Below, one piece after another: positions 27,946 through 39,000 of a DNA stretch of 64,000 nucleotides (positions within the stretch are counted from its first letter, which is position 1; every line of letters starts with the position of its first letter). The notes below the pieces were generated by a model, which saw nothing but the letters and a program-made list of their open reading frames with translations, was not told the DNA's origin and ran no database searches. The stretch comes from Numida meleagris (Eukaryota; Chordata; Aves; Galliformes; Numididae), in contig NC_034412.1 in assembly GCF_002078875.1 (NCBI RefSeq), positions 16,408,238 through 16,472,237 on the forward strand, in the 5' to 3' direction. Position numbers and translations under genes: made by a program.

Positions 27946-28360
27946 TGGCACAAAACTGCATCAGAGAACATGCCGCATTAAGCCAACAGTCTTTGCTCCC
28001 AGAGCTCGGTGGCACCGTGACTTCTTGGTTAAATCTAATCCTGCAAGGGCAGCTCCACACAAAGCCCTGCAGCCGCAGCCATGACCAGCAGAGCCAGGCC
28101 AAGCAGCGGATGGGCACCTTGGAACTCACTGGCTCAGCAGGCCAACATGCGGCCCGTGCAGAACCTGCTCCCTGCACCTCCTTCCTGCCGGCAGATCTTC
28201 ATTCCACTGCTTTTCTAGGGAGGATTTGCTGGGTGAGGCGGGCCATGAATGACGTTCTTACACAGCTTTTGAAAGATTCCACTGTGAAAAGATGAGTTCA
28301 CATGTGCAGTGCAAACTGAGTTTAATACCTTAGCTTTGCCTTAATTAGTTCTGCTAGCTT

Positions 28361-28386
28361 AAAAAAAAAAAAAAAACAAAAAAAAA
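28361..28386. repeat. Poly-A tract, A16 C A9
   Basis: Sixteen A, one C and nine A in intron 3, about 0.4 kb right of the CR1 3' fragment. It has the wrong position and orientation to be the tail of that CR1 copy, and CR1 elements do not normally end in poly-A. Confidence 0.95.
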
Positions 28387-29699
28387 CAAGCAGAAAAACA
28401 TTTTCTTGCATTCAGATCACCCACTGCCATAACAGGGTTATGACTCTCTGCATTGTATCCAAGGAAAATCCTCAAACATATTTTCACTATCAAAACACTC
28501 ACAGTTTTTTTTAGAACAGATCTCACTGATTCTAAACGGACATCAGCTTGCAATAACCATGCTGATATCTTGGAGTTGCCATGCTAAAATCTATTAGATT
28601 TATATTTCCCCTGAAGCCAGGTGGGATTTGTCCAAGGGTGCCAGTCAGCACTGTGTAGTTTCTTCTTTAAAAACAAAAATGATCGAAGAGATATGTGTTA
28701 GAACTGCAAAAAGTGCTCAGAAGAATTATGGAATTTCAGTCAAATCTCCATGTAAATTTTCTCAAGCTGTTTTTCAAGCTTCATTTTTCTCATTAAAACC
28801 TGATTCTCAGACTTTTATGGCTTTGTTAAGACAAAAAAGGAAGAAACGCGTGTGTGGGCTGGAAAGTCTGCTTGTGTGCTCTTGTCAAATGCTGAATTGT
28901 CCATTAGAAAATTTCACCCAGCAATTTCAGAATTTCATAATGGATGGAGTTCTAGTCACATACTTACATTTTATTGCGACTAAAAAGAATTAAATATTTT
29001 TAAACCATTTTTAAATAAGCTTTGATTTTTTTTTTCCCCTCAGATTTTTGAGAAAAAATTTTAACGAGCAAAGTCCTCTTGAGCATTTTAAGCTACTCAA
29101 GAAAACGGAGCACACACAGTCCAGGCTGCAGAGCCATCCCCTTACAAATCCCAGTGTCGAATGTGTCACCGCCGAGGTGTTCTGCGAGGGATGAGCCTCC
29201 CCGGACGGAGCTGCAGTGGAGTCAGCAGCGAATGGGGAACGCTCCCACCGTGCTCCCGTGCCCGCAGGAGCCAGCGCTCCGCCAGGGACGTTTGTTGTGG
29301 CGGGCACGTGAGTAACGCTGCTGACAGTCTGCGGGTGCAAAGTCAGTGGAGCCAACTTTGAGGAAAACAAGAATAATATTCTTGGTTAAATGAAGGACAA
29401 AGCAAATAATTTCGGAAAAAAATACATCTGTATTTTTCTTATAAATTGCAGTCCGAAAAGAAATCTGTGTATCAAATACTTTGATAGTACACTATATGTT
29501 TTCTCGTCAGCAGTTATTTTTTTCTACGGCTTCTGTCTGTGTGAAAATATTTTAAGCTCGTGTTTTAATTGCACCCTTAGGAATAAAAAGTTACTTTCAT
29601 TTTCCCCCTCTAATGTTCCTCCTACTCTTTAAAAGGACGGATTTTCTCCCTCGGATTGTAACAAAACCACATCTGCCACATAAGTAGGCAGCATCTTCT

Positions 29700-30140
29700 C
29701 AGCTCTCTTTTACTGTTATTACCATTTCTGAGCAGATTTTTGTGTGTTAATTATAGAACGCAATTGTTTGGATAGTCTCTTTTGATGAGCTTTCTGCCCC
29801 GCACCATGAACTCCTCTGTTATTGTACAGCTGTTTGAGTTCCAAATGCTCATCAGGGTTTTCTAATTGTCAAGCTGTCCCAGCGACTAGTTCTTTTGACC
29901 TAAAAGTCAAAGAAAGGGAGTCACCCTTGTCTCCCCGACATGAATGCCACGGGAGCCCCAGCGGCCCCCCTAATGCCTACGAGACAATGCCTTTCCAGAT
30001 CATTGCCACTACAAGCATAATTGGTTTTGGGTGAAATGAGAAGATTTTAAATAGGATGAATTAATGAGTTTCTTGTAAAATTAAGTCGTTCTCCTGGTCC
30101 AATCTAATTACTCACTGTAATGCCCCTGAGGGTGATAAAT
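29700..30140. promoter_or_regulatory. Candidate conserved non-coding element
   Basis: About 440 bases of mixed, non-repetitive sequence with many factor-like motifs: GTTAATTATAG near 29745, CAATTGTTTGG near 29761, CATAATTGG near 30015, AATTAATGAG near 30059 and CTAATTACTC near 30104. It shows no open frame of note. The resemblance to vertebrate enhancers is a judgement by eye. Confidence 0.25.
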
Positions 30141-30629
30141 AAAGATCCTTAGAAGCCAGAGGGGAAAAGAAAAAAAAAGTGCCTTTTCTTCAGTCTTTCT
30201 TACAAGTCAGGTTGCAGAATTAGATGCAACCTACCAAATAATGTTTCTAAGTAAGGTCACATTCCTTTGATGTTCATGCTGCAACATCTTTACTGCCTAT
30301 TCTACCTCCTTTTAAGAACGACTACATGATTTCTACATACTGAGTTCCACATCTTTCACTCCTCTCTCCAATGAGCAAAGCAGTATTTCCACACACCAAG
30401 CTCGTATTTCTATTGCTCTAATGACAAGCGGAAGCACAAACAGTCCCGCTAAAGACTGTTTCAGGACGTTGGAGCAGTTTCCCTCCTTGTGCTGGCTCAG
30501 CCTAGATTGAACCCATGGCGAGGTAGGAACAGAGGATGGTCTCAGTGACTGGTGGCTGGATATCCCTGTCATCAGCCAAAGCCCTCAGTGCTCTCAGACA
30601 CATCCCATCAGGAGCCATGTATGTCTGTT

Positions 30630-30890
30630 AACTTACACAGGTGCCCCCTAACTCAGTCTCCTGCGACAATTCCAGGTCTGGAAGGCCAGGCAGCCAACCT
30701 GACCAGCAAAAACCAAGGCAAAGAAGGCATTCAGGACCTCAGCCCTTGCTGTACCCTTGGGCACTGAGCCACTGAGCAGTGGGACCACTTTTTCCCCAGC
30801 CCACCTTGTGGTACCTGCACACATAGGTGTCCTTCACAGCTCCCAGTGGGTCCAACTGCAGCCAAGCTTTGGCTGTCCTTACTTAACTCC
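30630..30890 (-). mobile_element. Degenerate CR1-like LINE ORF2 fragment
   Basis: Read on the minus strand, 30711-30745 encodes AEVLNAFFA, the conserved peptide found just ahead of the reverse transcriptase domain in CR1 ORF2. Upstream in the same orientation, about 30840-30870 gives a GAVKD peptide resembling the VKDNK motif that precedes it in the family. Stops and at least one frame change separate the two, so it is a dead fragment. No reverse transcriptase catalytic motif (such as the FADD box) is present. The boundaries are approximate. Confidence 0.8.
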
Positions 30891-31243
30891 TATCTCATAT
30901 GCATGAAATACAATTATGCTGACAGCCAATCACTGTAAAAGCTAAAACCCACTTTTTTCTATCAGTCACCATCTTCTAGGGAAATCAGGCAGTCAAAAGC
31001 ATAAAAGAAAGAATTAAATACATATACAGTTCGTATATTAAATAAGCTCAATAGGTAGACAAGTGGAAAAGCCAAAAAATTAAAAGTTAGCTTTTATTCT
31101 AAAAACTATTAAGAATTATTCTGAAGTTTGCTATACAGCTGATAAATCAACTGCTAAAACAACTCTCTATAAATATACAGACTTCAAAATACGGTATTTG
31201 TATGAATTACTAAAAGCAGTTTTCATGAGCGACACCCATCTTT

Positions 31244-31291
31244 GCTATAGCTCTTTCTACTTTCTATGCTATAGCTCTTTCTACTTTCTAC
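31244..31291. repeat. Tandem duplication, two 24-base units
   Basis: Two adjacent 24-base copies, each starting GCTATAGCTC and ending CTTTCTAY, occupy 31244-31267 and 31268-31291. They differ only at the last base (T in the first, C in the second). The near-identity suggests a recent slippage or duplication event within intron 3. Confidence 0.95.
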
Positions 31292-31493
31292 GCCTTGCAG
31301 GTTGGACCTTTTCCATGCTGTGACTGCCACTGATCTCTGACGCTGCCCTGACCTTGTATCAGTACCATCAACACCGGCTTCCCAAGCCGCTGCCAGTCTC
31401 ACACTAGGAGGTCTCTATCAAGGTACTGTAAAAGAAAAAGCAGCCCACAGACAGAATATTTGCTGCCCTTTTTGTTTTGTTCTGTCTGAAATT

Positions 31494-31516
31494 AAAACAA
31501 AACAAAACAAAAAAAC
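31494..31516. repeat. (AAAAC)n short tandem repeat
   Basis: Three to four AAAAC units ending in an A7 run, in intron 3. Confidence 0.85.
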
Positions 31517-32699
31517 AGAAAGCTAAAGATTCAGGGATTGGGTAAAAAAATAAAAACCCTTCCTTATTGAGAAGTCAGCACTTTCCATGAGGAGCGAAAA
31601 TCCCAGGCTGCTCTGCTCTCTGCAGGAAGAAGTTTGCTAGGACCGGCAATGACAAGCGGAGCGGCCGGCGCTCTGGCAGCGGAAATGGGAAGGGCTGCTT
31701 GTCCTGCCAGGGCTGCAGGACGCCCTGCCCTGCCAGCAGCCGCGTGTCCAGCCCAGCAGAGAATTACAAGCACACACAGCTCCTGCACGCCCAAGGGGTT
31801 TGGTGCACAAGGATGTGCCGCTGAGCTGGGGAGCTGGGGAACCAGCACCTCAATGGGTTTAATTAAAAATTTAAATTTTCACTAATTTATGAATCTAATA
31901 AGAATTAAAATTAAGATGTTGTCCCAGTATGGTAAGATCTTCTCAAAAGCAGAAATCGGGCTACTTTCCCTCATTCAGTGCAGACCATCCTAGCGCTGTG
32001 TGCCTGTGCCAGCGCTGAGAGCATCTTTAACTTGGTACCGAGTTCAGCGTCCGGGTGCTCTCCGGCTCCAGCTGCTCATGCTGTCACTGTGCTCTGCCAC
32101 AGGCTTCATCCCATTTTGAAAGGTTAATCACCTTTTTGCAAGCTGTGAGATTTAGGAGATGAGTCAACTAATCAGTTTCAAACAATTACTCAATTAGAAA
32201 AACAAGTTGACAGTTTCCCTTGAACAGAAGCAGCAAGAGGAGAATCACTAAACTAACAGACTTCAAGTCAATCTAAGGTTTTTTTTTAATGAGAAACAGA
32301 AAAATGATGGCACGATGGTTTTGTTTGTTTAAGCAACTAGACTTTACAGAAAAAATATGAGTGAAGTGTTAAAATATACAGTGAAAGCTGGTTAATTGCC
32401 CTGAATCTCCACATTAACAAGCCGTAATCCTGCTTACAAGCTCCTCTCCCCAGCCGTGTAGAAGCACTGATGGGAACAGAGATCCACATCTCAAAGCACT
32501 GTCCGGCCAGCCGGGGATTATCTCTCATCTCCTAAATCTTGACAGCTCTGTAAAACGGCAATTAAACTTCCTAAATTAGATAAAGCCTGAGACAGAACAC
32601 TGTAGCAGCTTGACACTGAAAGGCCTAAACCTACCAACACATAGCCCCAACATCACCATTTAACACATCTGTTCGCTCCTAACCCTCCCATCATCTGAA

Positions 32700-32910
32700 G
32701 GATTGTACTAAAAAGAAGTACTGATTAAGGCGTTATAGATAACTAACAAGTTATTTTCAATTATTTAATGTATGCTAATGAGACACTGCAATTTGCCTTA
32801 AGTAATTATTACACTAATCCTCTCCAAGGAATTTCCTATTGACAAGAATTTGTGGATTCATTCTGCATATAAATCCTTTAATGCTGTTTCCTTTGTGCAA
32901 GTGGAATGCC
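32700..32910. promoter_or_regulatory. Candidate conserved non-coding element
   Basis: AT-rich unique sequence with CTGATTAAGG, TTCAATTATTTAATG, TATGCTAATGAG and TTAAGTAATTATTACAC motifs in about 200 bases of intron 3. Dense homeodomain-type cores and no repeat structure; function inferred. Confidence 0.2.
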
Positions 32911-33020
32911 ACTCACTGCTGCAGAACTGCAAAGCTGTAATGTTTTCTGCTACTGTTTGAACTCCTATCACGACTGCAGGAGCCAAGTCCTTCCAGCCAA
33001 CTGGAAGCTACAGCTTCTTC

Positions 33021-33048
33021 TGTGTGTGTACACATACACATATATATA
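33021..33048. repeat. Compound TG/CA/TA microsatellite
   Basis: TGTGTGTGTACACATACACA followed by four TA units. An alternating purine-pyrimidine tract in intron 3, likely length-polymorphic and able to adopt Z-DNA or cruciform forms. Confidence 0.9.
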
Positions 33049-36014
33049 GTTTCTTCTTTTTTAGACTTTGTTTAACCGTGAACCAGCTGGAACAAAGTTC
33101 AAGCTGATAGCTCTGGAGCTACAGCAAGATGCCTTAATATGGTTTAATCTTCACATCCTCTCTAAATGGTTGTACATGACTTTAAAAAAAAAAAAAGCTA
33201 TTTTTGTCCTCCCAGAGAATTGCTTGACACAAAGGTTTTGGAAGATGCCTAAATATAGACAGTTCTGATGAGATCAGGGTCTAAGCAAGATAACAACTCT
33301 GCACTATTTTTGACCGTTTCACAAAGACACTGGAACACAATGGCTTCAAACAGATGCTGCTTTGGCTCTCCCCAGCACTACAGGAAATAGAGGAGGTACT
33401 TCTGAGAGGCTCCCATCAACAGCACTGTAAAAAACTATCAATCCTCTACTAAGTAGTACATCAATCAAAATGGTGCAGTGCAAATCATGATCCATTAAGT
33501 ACTTCACACTTGATTACCCATGACATTTTAGAGAGGGTCATACATTGATGAGTCGCTTCTCTCTTCTTTGCCCTTTGCTATTTGGAGTGCATGACCACTT
33601 TTAGTTCATTACTGATGCAAAGATTATCATGAAGCTTAATTTCAACAAGACAGGAAAACAGCAGCAAATTGTTTGTCCTTTTCTCCTTAAATTTCCCAAG
33701 CTGTACATTTCTCCATTCTATGCAGACCACATCTTTTCAGAAGACGTGCCCGACATGGGTGCTGTGCAGGTGCACCTTATTTGAACTTGGCATTCTCCAC
33801 CAAAGATGTTTTGAAAGTGGAGAAGAATGACTCAAACCACCCACCATTTCTCTAGATACCTCTTTTTATCCAATTCTGAAGATGAGGTTACGGATTTGTT
33901 CCAAACCCATATCTAATTCACAAAACCAACAATATACAGAGATGCATATTGGAGCTGTCCTTCCACATTTGCCTCACAGCGAGGTGTGATCTCATGGCTA
34001 CAGGGGCTACAGGGTTTCTGTGAGGTCTCTGCACTCCAGATCCTAGCTCTGTCAGACACTGAGGACAGCTCCCTAACCTTCCTCTTGCATTCACAGGGAT
34101 GACGTGTATCATCATTTGAAGAGGAAACATCATTCCTTTCCTTTCCAGCAGGTCTGGCCTCACCTTCTGCTGAGTAAATTTCAGGTCATCTCCCCAGGGA
34201 TCACGGATGCAGATGGCCCCTTCCCACAGGAGCTAATGGTATGAAAGCAGCAGTGAAGGGAAAGCAGGGCTGTTCCGCTGGGCCCACTTCACTGACCTGT
34301 ACAACTCCACAGACACCCAGAGTGTAAACCCAATATCCCTGCCTCAGTTTATGCATTTATAAAGTGGCAATAAAATTCACAATAGAAACATTGAAAAGCT
34401 ATTGAGAGGTTTAATTAAGCAATGATTGTGTACAGAGCACCCTGAGATCTCCAGATAACAAGACACCCACGTGAGAGAGAAGGCGATTACTTCTGATGAA
34501 ACAAACTCATGGCAGCAGCCTGGCATGCTCAGCAGGGGATCTGCTGGGCTGCCTCTGCCCTCCTCTCACAGTGCAAAAGGAGCTTGCAGAGGCTGCTTAC
34601 CTCCTCTCTGGGACCGCAGACTTTGGCAGTATGGCCCAGGAAGGCAGAGAAATGCCAGCACAGGCTGAATGCTCGGAGCCGTGAAACTGTCCCTGTTTAA
34701 AAAAAAAAATCAAAGGAGCTGGGAGTCTGCTCCTGTCAACAAGCCTTTCGGTAGGGAGGAATAATTTAGCAAGAATAGGTGGAATCTCCCACCTTGGGGT
34801 GATCTGGGTGGCTGTGAGTGGAAGCGGATTTTGGCAGTTCCCACCTTCTTTTGTCAAACTCCTCTTGTCTGGGAAAGAATGGAGTGCCAGAAGCCCTTGC
34901 AGGTGAATACCTTGGCTGATTCAAGTTCACTTGATTTAGAGAGATAGCACGTTTATCTGGATGCTTGGAAAGTTATTCATGAGATCAGAAAACCCTTTCC
35001 ATGTATAAATTATGAACCACCTTCAGCAATATCATGTAAATTATCAAGTCAAGTGAGAACATGCTTATTAATCTGTGACAGTCTTTTATCGGTAACAAAT
35101 AAAAGCAAGACAGGGAAGCACCTGTGGAGAAAGACATCACCAGCAGCACTGGGGCGCAGCGTTAGGTCACAAATGGCAGCAGGACCCCTGGCTGGGAGTC
35201 ATCTGTCGCAGAGATGTGAAGGATGTGCCAGCCCAGGCACTGCCACAGCCCAGAGAGAGCAGCAGAGGTGCAGGCTGCACTGCAGGGCCCAGCAGGGAGA
35301 TTTCCACTACAACGCAAAGGCAGTGGTGGGCAGTGCTTGCAGTGCCAAGAGCTGGGCCCCAGTGAGCCCAGTGTCCCCAGCACTGTAGCAATGGCTCCTC
35401 AGGGGCTGAGGTAAAAGCCAGTGCTGCTGAAGGAGTGAGAGGCCTCTCTCCTGTGGAGAGCCCCAGATCATGCGGGAGCTCCCATGGAGTGCCAGAGACA
35501 GCTCCAGCCTGAGCTGTGGCCAGGCCCCAAGACACAACATGGGGCCAGGCAGTACCAGCCCGCAGGGCCTGTACCCACCATGGGGACGCATGGCCAGGAA
35601 GGCCTCCTGTCCCACTGCTGTGTGACGTCACATGGCTGCCAATTAGGGGAAGGGGGCAAAACAAACACAATTTTGCTTGTAACCTGGAAAAGCAGCCGTC
35701 TCCTACAAAACTACTGGCAAATAAGCCTAACAATATAACATCACGTTTTTGGCTCAGAAGCCCTCATGATTGACAAGATTGAGCTATTAATTCAAATATC
35801 TACATGATATGTAAATGAGCGCAAGATAATAAACAAAGAAATTCATTGCGGTAAGCAGCAGCTATTTAGAAATGGCCAAAAGCACCACTGACTTCAATCC
35901 AGGCCACAAAAATTCACTCTGGGCAAGAAACCTGGCCCTGAGTCTGGCCAAGGCCCCAGTGCTCCGTGCCGGCGTGTGACTCACATCCTTCCCATCGGCC
36001 ACACTCTTCCTGGT

Positions 36015-36031
36015 CTGATAAGCTCTATCAG
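36015..36031. promoter_or_regulatory. Inverted GATA pair
   Basis: CTGATA at 36015-36020 and TATCAG at 36026-36031 form a perfect 6-base inverted repeat around AGCTC. Each arm is a GATA-type site (TGATA). Nearby, CTTATCT at about 36053-36059 adds a third GATA-like site on the other strand. The surrounding sequence (35770-36150) is unique and AT-rich. Confidence 0.3.
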
Positions 36032-39000
36032 TTCATGGCTCTCATGAGCACAACTTATCTAGTCTCACTACATCGTATCAAGACTTAATTCTGCCTCGAC
36101 AATTAACAGAATGCTATCAGTAGTATCCCAATTGCATCTTGGATAGCCCAGGAGACTGAGGCATTGTCAATTAGGTAATGTCACACCTGCATGACACAGA
36201 CATTTGGGCGTGCAAGGCCGTCATCTCTTTTCTGCACACATATTTCACTTTCCCATAGGTCCCAAATGTACACAGTAACCTTTGCTTCCAAACCTCAGCC
36301 AAGCAGAAATGTTCCCCTTTTTCTCCCACCCTTTGTAACTTCAGTCAGTTCATCTCAAATTAGAGAAACCCATCCTGAGAAGCTCCACTGCCTTCCCAGT
36401 GTTTCTGTGACTGTCAAGCTTCACACAGTAAAAGACACCATGCTACCCCAGATGGATGAACCCCACAAAGAGCCCAGCTGCCATCTATGGCCATCAGAGG
36501 CTCCCCCCTGGTGCCCACCCCACAGCAGCACTATCTGCTCTTTGCCTCCCACCACCAAAGCCTAGTCACTATCAATTTGTTAGGTGCCCCAGACAGGACC
36601 ACTGTTTGCTTCAATTTTCAATCACAGCATCACTAGGTTACCAAAATCCATATTAGCCTATCAGGAAAAATATAGGAGAACCTGTTCTTTTGAATACGAG
36701 TGCTTAGAACAGCATATTGATTTTCTGTGTTCTTTACTTGCAATCACTTCACAAACTTTTCTTTGCCCGCATTCAGTTGTTAAGAAATATACATGCAAAC
36801 ACATAGGTAAGAATTTTCTAACATCCAAAATAAGTATGTTGTGCATAATGAAAATTTGGGGCAGTTGAGCAGCACAGTGAAGAACAAGCAGTGCTGCAAT
36901 GCGCTGGTTGTGGTGTGTCTGACGCGTCAAGTTCGTTCTTGAGATGTATTTTTCCTTTGTGAAGGTGCAGTCAAACAGCAGCCACTAATGGGCCAGTAAA
37001 TTTGCACTATGCCAAGCTGAGCTCCGGATGCATGAGATCAGCCACTAACAGGGGGAAGGGGAAGATGGATATTTCACCATATTTTATTTTTATGCATTTG
37101 CTTACATTTTGTGAATGTGCCACTTAAATAGAGCTATTTTTTAAGTTGTGCCCAGCTCATCATGGTACATAAGCACTCTTTCGAAAGACTCATATGAATC
37201 ACCTTTGTCAACAGTAAGTGGGTTTTGACATTGTGAACACTTAGTGACATTACTCAGAAATACACAAACACGCCTGCTCCCCTGCATAGTCATTTCAGGA
37301 CATCAGAAGGGTCTGAGGTTTGAACATGTAACAGAAGGAGAGAAAATTCCAGGTCTAAATTAGAAGTCCCCTACTCCAGATTGCCTCCTTGGTCTTAAAG
37401 ACCTGCTTATGACATCCCCATCCTCCGGAGCCATGGAGGTGAGGCAGCAGCCCGCTGGCCCAGGCTCTGACCCACGCCAGCTACCCACCATGGCATGCCT
37501 AGCGAGATGCTATAGGCAAGGGTGGCCCAGGACAGTTCCTGTCTCTACAACATACAGGATACTCGCACGGTGACCAGAGATGCTGAGTACACAAGACAGA
37601 AGAGATGGCTGTTCCAGTAAAAGCACTCCCAGAACTGCTAAGGAGCAGTCTCAGCATCCAAATACTTTAATAGTTACCTGAACACTTGCAGAATTGACGC
37701 TGACTCAGAAACCAACTGCACTCAAAATCCTGCAACTGGGGATTAACTGTGCTGCCTCCGTGCTTGTCCACCCTGCTACATGCACAGCAAACGACAAAGC
37801 ATTTGCAATTCAAAGCACTCACAGATTCAAGGTCAGAGTTTTCCCATTTCAAGAGTTCTTCATATATGCAAAATCCAAACCGTTGATTCTGACAGACTGA
37901 TTTTTTAGCATCTATCTCAGGATAGCAAATACGAAAGCCATCATTATTTCAGCTTCTTGAGGGGGACTTCCCTGTCAATGTGCACTGGTGATTTGTTAAA
38001 CAAAATGTTTTGCAGTAAATCACATGGAAATGTGAACTCAGCAAATGCCAGAGGCAATGACAGGCGGATATAAATGACAATTAGAAAGGTGTGTCCGGAT
38101 GCTTGAGGTATGAGCAATGATAAAGTGCTTGTGAAATTTCACCTGCCTGGATTGGGACAGAGGTTGTGGCCTTGGAGAAAAGAAAAAAATCAGATGTGCT
38201 AATTAAAAAGAAAAATATATGTCTGAGTTGACATCCAAATATTCCAGCCTCAGCAGGGAATAAAACCTACAGATTGTGGGAATTAGTCTGAATCAGACCT
38301 CATTAAATGGTCACAGCAAGGTTGGAAAAAGAATACAAGCCAATGGTTACCGCAGACATCTCCTTAGCTGGTGAAAAGACCAAATTCTTTTCACATAATC
38401 ACTCATTTGCACTCACAGGCTTCTAAAATGGATTTAGCAGATCTCTGTTCACCTTCTCTAAGCTGCTTTTGACTTTTTAGAAAATATATGAAACAGGTAA
38501 CAATCCTCTCAAATTCTGAGAAAGAAAAGCAGACATATACTTTAGCTGATTAAATGTTAAACCTTAACAGCATCCATTACCATCACCAGCAGATAGCGAT
38601 GACTAACGAAGAACATGAAATCACATTACTGCATTCAGAACGCACCACTTTTCACACTCAAAAATAGCATACCTTCCAAGCCCAGGCTTCGTCAGCCCAT
38701 TCTGTCAGCAGTAAAAGCTGTTTTCTAGGCCACAGCGCTTTCCATTAGTGCAATGTGATTTGCCGCTGCATTTTTAGAAAGCTGAGGTGAACGTGCGATA
38801 CAGAGGGGCAGTGAGTAATCCAGAAATGAAAGTCTCAAACTCCCCATGTAGGGCAAGGTCATGGAACAGCTGCCTACGGAAACCCCCACGCAGAGTCACC
38901 CGCATAGCATGCGCTAGCTGTGTATTCCCAGCAGCTTTTCACTGCGGGTATTTCAAACAAACAGTGATACATCCCCTCCAAATGACTTAAAAATGTGGAC

